Source of the DNA: Bacillus canaveralius
Lineage (GTDB): Bacteria; Bacillota; Bacilli; Bacillales; Cytobacillaceae
NCBI RefSeq assembly: GCF_002860125.1
Contig: NZ_PGVA01000008.1
Span: 52,772-116,771 of the forward strand
DNA: 64,000 bases
Direction of reading: 5' to 3'
The translations under genes and the position numbers were made by a program. The notes under the pieces are model-generated. The model saw only the letters and a list, made by a program, of their open reading frames with translations, did no database searches and was not told the origin of the DNA. Positions 1 to 9,200 of the stretch are shown piece by piece. How positions within the stretch are numbered: the stretch's first letter is position 1; the number at the start of each line of letters is the position of its first letter.

Positions 1-226
1 CGCGTTCTTTATTAAAATAAACATGAAATTCCTCAAACGGGGCGACCTTGCCGGTAGCTTTCATTGTTTCACTCAAGTTTTGTTGTTTCACGGTTGTCCA
101 CTTTTCGACGCGCGCCGCCCTGGTAATTTCACTTTCGCTTTTAAAAATTAAATAGAGATTGGCTGAAAGGAACAAGATTAAGCCGGCAATCAGTGAGGTT
201 TTTTTCCAGTTTATTCTCCACTTCAA
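1..226 (-). CDS. yknX: Membrane fusion (HlyD/RND adaptor-like) protein, N-terminal part only
   Basis: Partial gene running off the left edge; about 75 residues are visible. It begins with a TTG codon at 226, eight bases after a strong AGGAGG-type ribosome site. The visible part has a Lys/Trp-rich start, one hydrophobic segment (about residues 11-28) and then the start of an extracytoplasmic region with the motif MKATGKVAPFEEF, typical of the first beta segment of periplasmic-adaptor proteins of efflux systems. It lies 13 bases behind a Yip1-type gene, the arrangement of yknW-yknX in B. subtilis, where YknWXYZ protects against the SdpC toxin. The yknX name rests on that context plus the adaptor-like N-terminus; the ATPase and permease genes would lie outside the window. 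Confidence 0.68.
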   Translation of the reverse strand, partial: MKWRINWKKTSLIAGLILFLSANLYLIFKSESEITRAARVEKWTTVKQQNLSETMKATGKVAPFEEFHVYFNKER

Positions 227-239
227 GATTCTCCCCTCC

Positions 240-902
240 TTACAAAACCTTTTCAAATTCTATGTATGCAATAAGAGCTGAAAATAACCAGGCTGCGAGA
301 TTGATAGAGATGATCATTAATAGAAGGATTTTTGAATTTTTATCGGATAATAATTTAACAGCTTTATATTGAAGGGCCATGCTCCATATCTTGAAAACTG
401 TTATCGAGGCCAGAAAATAAACAAAAAACGGATGGATCGAAAGATATTGCGCGATAACTCCCAATGAAAAAGGCGAGGAAAATTGATCGAGACCAAATGT
501 AATTTGGAAAGGAATCAATATTAATTTTTCAACTAACAAAATAAGCAGGACGAACATTTGGACAACAATCAGCTTTTTATATTCGGTATCGGTGAGTGTC
601 CAAAAAAACAAGGAAGGGACAAATAAAACCAAAGCTGCATAAAATAGGCCCCAAATGATCTGACCGACAGCAAAGAGTGCCTTATGCGCTTCGAATTCGC
701 TAATCGGCAGCTGTGTTATTTCTTTCGATAAAATTTCCGTTCCTATGCCTGTATATGTACTGATCCCGAAAATCAACATGCTTGCCAGCACTAATAGAAC
801 TGCACGGTTCCACAATCCCGTGACCCGCTCCGCCTCAGTCAATTGGTAGAAAAATCGGGCTGGATCCCGCAAGCCTTTGGTAAGCTTATTTTGAAAAAAC
901 AT
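240..902 (-). CDS. yknW: YknW-like Yip1-family membrane protein
   Basis: 220-residue integral membrane protein with about five hydrophobic segments and a cytoplasmic N-terminus carrying an RDPARFFYQLTE stretch. The start at 902 (MFFQNKL) is chosen because GGAGG sits seven bases upstream; an upstream in-frame ATG at 935 has no ribosome site. Length and hydrophobic pattern match Yip1-domain proteins such as B. subtilis YknW, which helps assemble the YknXYZ transporter. The next gene downstream encodes a membrane-fusion protein, which supports the assignment. The family is seen in the hydrophobic pattern; the precise name is inference from neighbour order. Confidence 0.65.
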   Translation of the reverse strand: MFFQNKLTKGLRDPARFFYQLTEAERVTGLWNRAVLLVLASMLIFGISTYTGIGTEILSKEITQLPISEFEAHKALFAVGQIIWGLFYAALVLFVPSLFFWTLTDTEYKKLIVVQMFVLLILLVEKLILIPFQITFGLDQFSSPFSLGVIAQYLSIHPFFVYFLASITVFKIWSMALQYKAVKLLSDKNSKILLLMIISINLAAWLFSALIAYIEFEKVL

Positions 903-1348
903 GACAGGTCCTCCAAATAGGTATTCTGCTATCATTTTAACCTAAAAGCTAAATAATGGTAAATGTAAATGGTCTCATATCTCTCAATTAATTCCACTTA
1001 AAATGGAGAATTTAGGAGTGGATTATTTATTAATTCTTTTATAAATCAGCTTATATCATTGAAATTAGTTTTTCTCCTATATTAAAACTTTCAATTGAAC
1101 GAATTTCATATAGCATTCTTTAAGTGAAAAACGAACAGTTACTTAAAATTAAGCGTTCGTTTCCTACGGCATACTCCTGATATCTAGACAACTTCATTCG
1201 TTTTTCGGTTTAGCTTGTTATATTGTGTAATTGACTTAATTGTTAGTTCTTTGTTTCGTTATTCGCTCTTCCGCTCCTAAACCCCTGCTTTTTTAGGTAT
1301 AATAAAAGAATATGACTTTTTGGACTGCAACAACGGGAGGTTCTTTTC
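903..1348. other. Divergent intergenic region yknW / ywqB
   Basis: 446 bases, AT-rich, with no convincing coding frame. It must hold the promoters of yknW (leftward) and ywqB (rightward). On the plus strand a TATAAT hexamer at 1298-1303 lies 45 bases before the ywqB start, but no good -35 hexamer sits 16-18 bases upstream. An inverted repeat at 1129-1162 is listed separately. Confidence 0.6.
1129..1162. repeat. Inverted repeat in the yknW-ywqB intergenic region
   Basis: Perfect 8-bp arms, AAACGAAC at 1129-1136 and GTTCGTTT at 1155-1162, around an AT-rich 18-base loop. The flanking genes diverge, so a terminator role is not needed; an operator or cruciform is possible. The second arm overlaps a TTAAGCG word resembling the array word found at 5961-6079. 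Confidence 0.45.
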
Positions 1349-2977
1349 ATGACTGTAGTTCCTGATTACTATATAGAGCTGCTCCAGTTTGGAGCGGCAA
1401 AAATGAACGATTTGCTGATCGCCGGGGATGAAAGAGACGACAAGCTCGTCCAAAAAGGGTTTATGCTTTACCGGCAAGGACTGGTTTCTAAACTGAAGAT
1501 GGACCAGGAGATTGCTCATGCCTCTGTTCAGGATGTAACGCCGGCTCGGGTCAACCTCGACCTGAGCTTTCCGGAGCTGAGTGAATGCTCTTGCCCCGGT
1601 GAAGGGATTTGCCGCCATCAGCTCGCAGTTTTTTTCCAGGCCTATTCCCATGTCGGGAGTGTCGCCGAATGGATTGAAGAGTGGCGCCAGCCAGTGAAGG
1701 ATAAGAAGGCTGCGGCAACTTGGGGCATGCAGCGGGCCAAGGATTTATTAAAATCAACCGGCAGCTTAAAACCTGATTATGATAAGTGGGTCAACGCTTT
1801 TACGGAAAGCTTTAATTCGATTATGACGGGAAACGGCGAACCGAAGCCTTATGTATTTAAAGAGCTTTTTGAAGTTTATGTGAGGCGGCTCAGAGCCGGT
1901 GCCCCGGTTGAAGCAGAATGGCGGACCCTTTATGAACTTGTTGGAGCCTTGCATGCTTTTAGCAATGTATCAAGGATTAGTAAAGATTTTGGCCATACAG
2001 AAGAAATGATTAACCGCTATTACAGACATGTCTCCCATTTCTTAATAGAAGAAATTGAGGATGCGGTCAATAAATTGTCGATTCATTCTTTGCCGTTTGC
2101 ATTTGATGCTTTTGTGTCGAGGCTAAAAGACGACTCGATCCTGCTCCTCGAAGATGAAAATGAATCCGCCTTTTGGTATGAAGGGATTTATTTATATCGG
2201 TTCCTGTGGACAAATTTTTTCAAGCGCGGCGGTTGGCGCGACCAGGAAACGGCCAAGCTTGAGAAGCTTAGCAAAATAAACGGTTCGATTTCATTGAGTA
2301 TCGGGCTTGCTCATCAATATGTGCTTACAAGTAAAGATGAAGCTGCTCTCGACATTTTGAATTCTCTTGGCATGGAAGCAGCCCCTTATTACCTTGTTTG
2401 GCTCGAAATGCTCACCGGCCAAAAAGCGTGGAAAAGGATGGTTCCTTATACCGAACTTTTTATCCAATACTTAAGGGAATATGTCCGATCGCTAAGGGAG
2501 TATCGTGTCAGCCGCGAATTTACTGAACTATCGCTTCGTGCAATTATGCGATTTTGCACAGAGAACGGGCGCACGGATCTTTATGAACGGGCCCTGTTGT
2601 ATACTCTGCCATACAGTTATATGGAATATGAACAATTCTTATTTGAACACGGCCTTTATGAAAAATGGGGTGAGCTCATCTCTTATATCGGCTTCGACAT
2701 CGGCTTGGTTTCAAATGAGCGTATAAAGCCGATCCAGAAGGAGAGCCCGTCGGTCCTCCTTCCCCTTTACCATCAATCGATTCAAAAGAATATTGATATG
2801 AAAAGCAGGGGCAATTACCAGGAGGCGGTCCGCTATTTGAAAAAACTGCGGACGATTTATAAAAAAATCGGCCTGGTCAGCGAGTGGGAAGAATTTATGG
2901 AAGAGTTGCTCTTCAGGACTAAACGGCTGCGCGCCTTTCATGAAGAATGTAAAAGGAGTAAACTGATCCATGCTTAA
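1349..2977 (+). CDS. ywqB: SWIM zinc-finger protein YwqB
   Basis: 542-residue cytoplasmic protein. The SWIM zinc ligand set CxC...CxH is visible at C80, C82, C88 and H90 (CSCPGEGICRH). SWIM domains bind DNA or proteins and are common partners of SWI2/SNF2 ATPases. The rest is helical, repeat-rich sequence without a catalytic motif. The ATG at 1349 follows a GGGAGG site. Its last eight bases overlap the start of the SNF2 helicase gene, so the two are translationally coupled and probably work together; the same pair, ywqB-ywqA, occurs in B. subtilis. The biological role of the pair is not known. Confidence 0.85.
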   Translation: MTVVPDYYIELLQFGAAKMNDLLIAGDERDDKLVQKGFMLYRQGLVSKLKMDQEIAHASVQDVTPARVNLDLSFPELSECSCPGEGICRHQLAVFFQAYSHVGSVAEWIEEWRQPVKDKKAAATWGMQRAKDLLKSTGSLKPDYDKWVNAFTESFNSIMTGNGEPKPYVFKELFEVYVRRLRAGAPVEAEWRTLYELVGALHAFSNVSRISKDFGHTEEMINRYYRHVSHFLIEEIEDAVNKLSIHSLPFAFDAFVSRLKDDSILLLEDENESAFWYEGIYLYRFLWTNFFKRGGWRDQETAKLEKLSKINGSISLSIGLAHQYVLTSKDEAALDILNSLGMEAAPYYLVWLEMLTGQKAWKRMVPYTELFIQYLREYVRSLREYRVSREFTELSLRAIMRFCTENGRTDLYERALLYTLPYSYMEYEQFLFEHGLYEKWGELISYIGFDIGLVSNERIKPIQKESPSVLLPLYHQSIQKNIDMKSRGNYQEAVRYLKKLRTIYKKIGLVSEWEEFMEELLFRTKRLRAFHEECKRSKLIHA

Positions 2978-5783
2978 AACGAGGTATTTAAAAATAAATG
3001 TTCAGACTATCAATGACAACCGTTATTTAATAACTGCTGAGGATGAAGCGGAGGAGCTGCTCGACCCGGGCAAATGGAAGAGCCTCTTGTTCCACCGCCA
3101 TGAAGAAAGCTATTTCGGAACCGTTCTTGATATAGAAAGGCATCAAGGCATTTTGGGTATTGCCGTGAACGGTTGGCAGCTGGCAACCTTGTTTGCAAAA
3201 GAACAATTCAACCGGTTAATCGAGTGGGACTGGAATGAAACGGCTGAACTTTGCATTGCGGCTGCCCCCGCCGTTCATGAGGCGATCGTCGAAAAGGACT
3301 GGATCCCCGATTTTGCTGCATGGGAACAGGAGAGCTTTCAGTGGGCGCTACCCGAGCGTGTTTACAAAGAATTTGATCCGTCCTTCTGGGAGCATTCAGA
3401 GCCGGTTCCTGTCCGCCCGTTCATTCATGAGTGGTTTGCCCGCTCCCTTGATGCGTATCTGAGCCGGAACCGGGGTATGAAAGAGCTTTTCGAAAAAAAA
3501 TTGGAGATTTTGAAAAGCAACCAGATCGATGCCAGGCAGCTTGCCGAGTTTTTTGATGAAGATAGATGGGCGGAGTGGATCGGGATTAAAAAAGATACGG
3601 CGCCATTCACAATCGGACTGCGGCTGCAAGAGCCTGAGGAAGTGGATGATGAATGGAGTTTGGGTGCTTTTCTTCGCGATAAAAATAATCCGGACACGAT
3701 TGTTGACGTCGATGACCGTTCAGCCTATCCGCACAAATGGAAGCTTCACGCAGAAAAAATTGATCGTGAACTCGAGCGGTTCGCCCTGCTTGTTCCGTCA
3801 TTAAATAAACGTGATCGCTTCCGAAACACCTTAAGCGAAGAAGAAGCCTGGTTTTTCCTGACGGAAACAAGTGAGCTCCTGCTCGCTCTTAGCGTTGAAA
3901 TTTTGCTTCCAGCCTGGTGGCACGCAATGCAGGCCGCCAATTTAAAAATAAAAGCTCGTTTAAAAGGGACAGGAAGCCATCGCCCTTCATTTGTCGGATT
4001 GTCTGCGATGCTTGACTATGACTGGCGCTTTTCGATGAATGGTGTTGACCTTTCCGAGGAGGAATTCAGCAAGCTTGTTGCCGAAAAGAGACGGCTTGTC
4101 TATATTCGCGGCCGCTGGATCAAGCTTGATCCGCAGTTCATCCGCCAGATCCAGGACTTAATGAAAAAGGCGGAAAAAGAAGGCCTTCACGTCCGTGACC
4201 TGTTGGAGCAGCAGCTTGCAACGGATGAGGATGAAGCAGGGACAGATCTTGAGAATCCAAAAGCGTTTGCCCGCATTCAAATTGAACTGAACCGGCAATG
4301 GAAACAAATGATCAAACAGCTTTCGGAAATAAAAGAGATTCCTGCTGAACCGGTCCCTGAGGCTTTCAACGGGGAACTGCGCCCTTACCAGGTGCTTGGG
4401 ATGAGCTGGCTCCTCTTTTTGCGAAAATACGGATTTGGGGCGGTTCTCGCCGATGACATGGGGCTCGGAAAAACAGTCCAGCTGATTTCCTATTTGTTAA
4501 CCGTAAAAGCTCAGGAAAACTCCGGGGCTGCATTGATCGTCTGTCCTACCTCCGTGCTCGGCAACTGGCAAAAAGAGCTTGAGAAGTTCTCGCCCGGCCT
4601 CAATGTGTACCTTCACTATGGTCCAAACCGTTTAAAGGGTGACGCATTCAAGGAAAAAGCAGCTGAGGCTGACGTCATGCTGACATCGTATGGGCTTATC
4701 AATCTCGATCTTGAGGATTTTGAATCGTTATCGTGGAGTTCGATTTCGATTGATGAAGCACAAAACATTAAAAACGCCCAGACGAAGCAATCGCGGGCCG
4801 TCCGCAAGCTAAAGGGGCTCCACCATATTGCGTTAACGGGGACACCGATGGAAAACCGCCTGTCCGAGCTGTGGTCGATCTTTGATTTTACAAACCATGG
4901 CTATCTCGGCAACCTTGGCCAATTCCAAAAGCGCTTTGTCATCCCGATCGAAAAGGACGACAAGCAGGAGAAGGTTAAAGAATTACAAAGGATGATCAGG
5001 CCATTTTTATTGCGGCGAACAAAAAAGGATGAAGAGGTTGCCCTTAATTTGCCGGATAAACTCGAGCAAAAGGAATATTGCCCGCTCACAGCGGAACAGG
5101 CATCTTTGTATGAGCAGCTCATCCGCGATACCTTTGCCGAGATCGAACAGCTATCGGGCCTTGCACGAAAAGGTTTAATCCTGCAAATGCTCAGCCGCTT
5201 AAAGCAGCTTTGCAATCACCCGGCCCTCTATTTAAAAGAACAGAAGCCGCAACTGCTGCTTGAACGCTCCGTGAAGCTAGAGAAACTGGCTGAGCTCGTC
5301 GAAGCTGTTCTTGAACAGAAGGAAAGCTGTTTAATTTTTACCCAATATATTGAGATGGGTGAAATAATCCGTACACTGTTGGAGAAAAAATATAACTTGA
5401 AGATTCCGTTTCTAAATGGGAGCGTTCCGAAGAACCAGCGGGACGACATGATCCAGCGTTTTCAAGAGCACGAATTCCCCGTCTTCCTGTTGTCCTTGAA
5501 GGCAGGAGGAACCGGCCTGAATTTGACGGCCGCCAACCACGTGATCCATTACGATCGCTGGTGGAATCCGGCCGTTGAAAACCAGGCAACCGACCGTGCC
5601 TACCGGATCGGACAAAAGCGTTTCGTCCACGTCCACAAACTGATCAGCACCGGAACGCTTGAAGAAAAAATCGATGCCATGCTCGAAAAAAAGCAGACGC
5701 TCAACGACCAGGTGATCCAAAGCGAAAGCTGGATTACCGAGATGTCCACTGATGACCTCCGCGAGCTCGTGCATCTGACGTAA
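2970..5783 (+). CDS. ywqA: SNF2-family DNA-dependent ATPase/helicase YwqA
   Basis: 937 residues. The N-terminal half is a bacterial SNF2-associated region rich in charged residues. The ATPase half begins near residue 470 (GELRPYQVLGMSWL). Walker A is DDMGLGKT near residue 495, Walker B is DEAQ near 595, motif III is LTGTPMENRLSELWS, and the RecA2 motifs end in QATDRAYRIGQ near residue 870. All are intact, so it should be an active translocase acting on DNA or protein-DNA complexes. The start overlaps ywqB by eight bases. No terminator was seen immediately behind the gene; a bidirectional hairpin lies 380 bases further on, past a repeat array. Confidence 0.9.
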   Translation: MLKTRYLKINVQTINDNRYLITAEDEAEELLDPGKWKSLLFHRHEESYFGTVLDIERHQGILGIAVNGWQLATLFAKEQFNRLIEWDWNETAELCIAAAPAVHEAIVEKDWIPDFAAWEQESFQWALPERVYKEFDPSFWEHSEPVPVRPFIHEWFARSLDAYLSRNRGMKELFEKKLEILKSNQIDARQLAEFFDEDRWAEWIGIKKDTAPFTIGLRLQEPEEVDDEWSLGAFLRDKNNPDTIVDVDDRSAYPHKWKLHAEKIDRELERFALLVPSLNKRDRFRNTLSEEEAWFFLTETSELLLALSVEILLPAWWHAMQAANLKIKARLKGTGSHRPSFVGLSAMLDYDWRFSMNGVDLSEEEFSKLVAEKRRLVYIRGRWIKLDPQFIRQIQDLMKKAEKEGLHVRDLLEQQLATDEDEAGTDLENPKAFARIQIELNRQWKQMIKQLSEIKEIPAEPVPEAFNGELRPYQVLGMSWLLFLRKYGFGAVLADDMGLGKTVQLISYLLTVKAQENSGAALIVCPTSVLGNWQKELEKFSPGLNVYLHYGPNRLKGDAFKEKAAEADVMLTSYGLINLDLEDFESLSWSSISIDEAQNIKNAQTKQSRAVRKLKGLHHIALTGTPMENRLSELWSIFDFTNHGYLGNLGQFQKRFVIPIEKDDKQEKVKELQRMIRPFLLRRTKKDEEVALNLPDKLEQKEYCPLTAEQASLYEQLIRDTFAEIEQLSGLARKGLILQMLSRLKQLCNHPALYLKEQKPQLLLERSVKLEKLAELVEAVLEQKESCLIFTQYIEMGEIIRTLLEKKYNLKIPFLNGSVPKNQRDDMIQRFQEHEFPVFLLSLKAGGTGLNLTAANHVIHYDRWWNPAVENQATDRAYRIGQKRFVHVHKLISTGTLEEKIDAMLEKKQTLNDQVIQSESWITEMSTDDLRELVHLT

Positions 5784-5960
5784 AGATGGATTGCAATTAG
5801 ACTAGTAGTGTCAGCGGGAACATAAAAAAGGGTTACTGAGGCTTCTAATTGAAGCAGAAATGGCTAAATTCGGCCTAAAAGTCGATTCCAAAACGATATT
5901 GCACATGTAGCGGTCCTATCTGCAGCAAAAATCTTTACTGCAGTTCTGTAGCCGAGAGAT

Positions 5961-6079
5961 GATTTAAGCGAAAAATAGCGTCATTTAAGCGAAACCCGCT
6001 TCGATTCAAGCGAAAAGTCCGCTGATTCAAGCGTTAAAATCATGATTTAAGCGAAAACAAGGTTTATTTAAGCGAAACG
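5961..6079 (+). repeat. Intergenic array of six ~21-bp units, word TTTAAGCGAAA
   Basis: Six copies of a degenerate unit whose core is ATTTAAGCGAAA (or ATTCAAGCGAAA) begin at about 5961, 5982, 6003, 6024, 6044 and 6065, so the period is 20-21 bp. The bases between cores vary freely. It lies in the convergent gap between ywqA and the secreted protease. Solitary copies of the same word occur at 13021-13032 (plus) and 39588-39600 (minus orientation). Confidence 0.85.
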
Positions 6080-6162
6080 GTAAAATGCAATACCTAACTG
6101 GTACAGGTGGTACATTGAAATGGACCATCGAAAAAGTTATAAATTCCTGCAACGCGACAAAA

Positions 6163-6198
6163 AACGGCTGCCAAGACGTGACCTGGCAGCCGTTTTTG
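6163..6198. terminator. Bidirectional rho-independent terminator (ywqA / protease)
   Basis: A 9-bp perfect stem, CGGCTGCCA at 6165-6173 and TGGCAGCCG at 6184-6192, is followed on the plus strand by TTTTTG. On the minus strand it is followed by the complement of the A-run before 6165. It sits between convergent genes and serves both. Confidence 0.88.
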
Positions 6199-6244
6199 TT
6201 ATTTTTTATCGCTTACGCAGTCTTCGTTCCGGTGTTTTTTCCGT

Positions 6245-9200
6245 TTACCAACGCTTTGGAGCTCTTTCTCCTTTTTTCAGCTTATACAGTTCAACTTTTT
6301 TAACCGTTTTATTGCCGGCCAGATCGACTGCTTCAAATTCAAAAACGTTTTCACCTTCGACGAGCTCAAGCTCTATATTCCTGAACGTTTTTTCGAAGCT
6401 GCGCATCTCGTATGGTTCTTTAAACTCCTGGTAGAAAATTTCGCTTCCATTCAAGGAGAAGCGGATTTCATCAAAGTTATCCTTAACGGTTACATCGACT
6501 TTCGGATTTCTTTCATTATACTTAATAAACCTGTTTGACGGCACTCCTTTTACGGTAACGCCCGGTGCTGTCGCATCTACGAGGACAGAACGCTTAAAGA
6601 CCGTTGTATTGTTGGCATTGTCAATTGCCTTCACTTCAAAGGTTTGGAAGCCATCCTTTAAATTAAGCGTAGTATTAAAATCGTATTGTTTTTTAGCTTC
6701 ATTGTACGTTACTTCAACAGGCTGCCCGGCAATAGTGAATTCCTTTAAGCCTGACTGTTCAACAATGCGTCCCGTGAAGTTGATGTTGTTTGTATTATAG
6801 ATGGCTAATGCAGCCGGATTCTCAAGGTATACCTCTGGATTGGTCTTGTCACTGCTTTCACCGGCAACCGTCACTGTTGCAGCATTTTGGTTACCGGCAT
6901 TATCAACTGCAACGACCGTTAAGACTGTTCCTGGCTCTACAGTTTCAGGAATTGCAAACTTCGTTGTATCAGCGCTTAGCGGCTCTGTTAAAATTGATTT
7001 TTCACCGGCAAGGATATCCAAATACGAAACTCCTGCTCCGCCTTGATTGTCTGCCGCTTCGATCGCTACAGCTGTGTTGCCGTCAGTTAATTCGGCTTTC
7101 ACGCTTGGCTTTGCCGTATCGATTTTGACAGGAATTTTCACACTTTGCCATTCTGCATTTGCAAAATCGACGACTGAGCGGATTTCATAGAAATACTGGC
7201 CGTCTTTCGCAAGGCGGTTATTAATTTTTCCGTCCCAGGCCCGGTTCGCATCAAGCGTATAATTGGCACCGCGGCCGCCATCATAGTAATGCTTGGTGAT
7301 GCTTCGCTCAGTCCGCAATGTTCTTAGTGTCTTGCCTTTTTCATCGACGATTGCAAACTTAACTTCATTCGCGTTTCTTAGGAACGAAAGAACCGGAATG
7401 ATTTGTTCCTGTGCATTATCACCGTTTGGTGAAATGGCAATCGTGTCAGAGCGGAATTTGTCTGTGACCGGATCATAACCAAGGTAGTTATAGTTTGTAC
7501 CACTTTTAGTTACGGCCCCGCTCATTCCGTAGAATGACTTTTCATCATATTTCATGCCATCGAGAACAGGAGCTTTGTCCCAGTCTCCTTTAAAGCCTAC
7601 ATAAGGCACAGTTAGCTCTGCATTTGTGTCTGTCGGATCCGTTAATGTCACGTATCCTTCGACAAAGTATCCGTTCGGGAATACTTCATTTATCGCAACC
7701 GGTGTGTCCCAATTGCCGGTTTTTGATGGATCAACCACTTTTGCGTTGCTGACGTCGACTTGGACTTTGAAAGTCACTGATTTGTTTGCCGGCACAGTTA
7801 TGACCGCATTGTCTGCCCCGTTTACTTTAACAGAGGCATCCAGTATCTTTTGTGCTTCAAGTGCATTCGGACTCCAGCCCAATTCACCGTAAGCGGCAAA
7901 GTCCGTTTGCAGATTGGCTGCCACATTATAATCGACAGCGCTGTCGTTGTAGTTTTGTGCTTTTAGCGTGAATTCGAATTGATCGCCCACCTCTTTTAGG
8001 GCAACCTTCGCTTCATTTGTCTTTGCCTCCGTTACAATAACAGGAGTTTGCAAGGCAGAATGGAGCTGCATAATTCCAGCACCTTGGCGGCGTGGGGAGT
8101 ATGGAAGTTCCCAGCCGAACGCAGCGTTGACAGTTCCCTGATCGGTGACTTGCTGTGCTGTATTCATCATTAGATTTTTGGCGACATTGACGCGGTCAAA
8201 TCCGGTTACGCCGAATTCATTGTCTACTCTTTCAAGAACTAACGCAGCACCCCCGGAAACATGTGGAGCAGCCATTGACGTTCCACTCATCATTCCGTAC
8301 TGGTTGTTTTCCAAAGTAGAGTAAATTTGCCCACCTGGAGCCGTAATTTCCGGTTTGAAATCAAGGTTTGGCGTTAAGCCCCATGATGTGAAATCACTCA
8401 TTTTTCCGGCAGCAGGATTGGTTGCTTTTGTTTTTTCGCCGGTAAAGGAAACCGTTACGGCTTCACCAGCGGCAATCGCAGCCTGGAGCTTATCGCCATC
8501 ATTTTTCAGCATAAATAGCTGCGGAATTTTTATGGCAGCATCTGTGGCCATGCTGACATAGCCATCGGCATTATTGTAAATAATCACACCTAATGCTCCG
8601 CCATTTTGCGCGTTAATTGCTTTTTCCACAAATGTAATGCTGCCCCGCTTAATCAGCGCGTACTTTCCGGCAACATTGGCCGCAGCCACTTCTTCCGGTG
8701 TTCCAAGACCGGCATAGGCAAGTTCAAACGTCTTTTGTGGTACATCGTTTGGATGGACACTGCTTGCTGATAGGAAAGCAGCTTTTCCAGTCTCGTTTCC
8801 AAATGCATAAGTGGCTGCATCCAAATCCATAAATTGATTTTCTATCGATGCAACCTGTAAGGAATCATAGGAAACCCCTGGTGATCCGGATACACCGATA
8901 TCAGGATTTTCGGTGAACGGATTTGCGAATCCATTTCCAAAGTGAGCGGAGTTTCCTGCTGAAATCGACATTAAGATTCCGTTGTCAACCGCGCGCTTAA
9001 TCGCTTTCTGCTCCGCATCCTCAGGTCTGACAAAACCTGCTGTTGAACCAAGGCTCATGTTAAGAACGTCAGCGCCTAAAACGATCGCATCATCGATTGC
9101 TTTAACGTAAATGTCGCCCCAGGTGGATGGCATATTCGGGTCATTGCCGAATACCTTTAACGCGAGCAGCTGTGCTTCCGGCGCAACCCCTTTAATGCCG

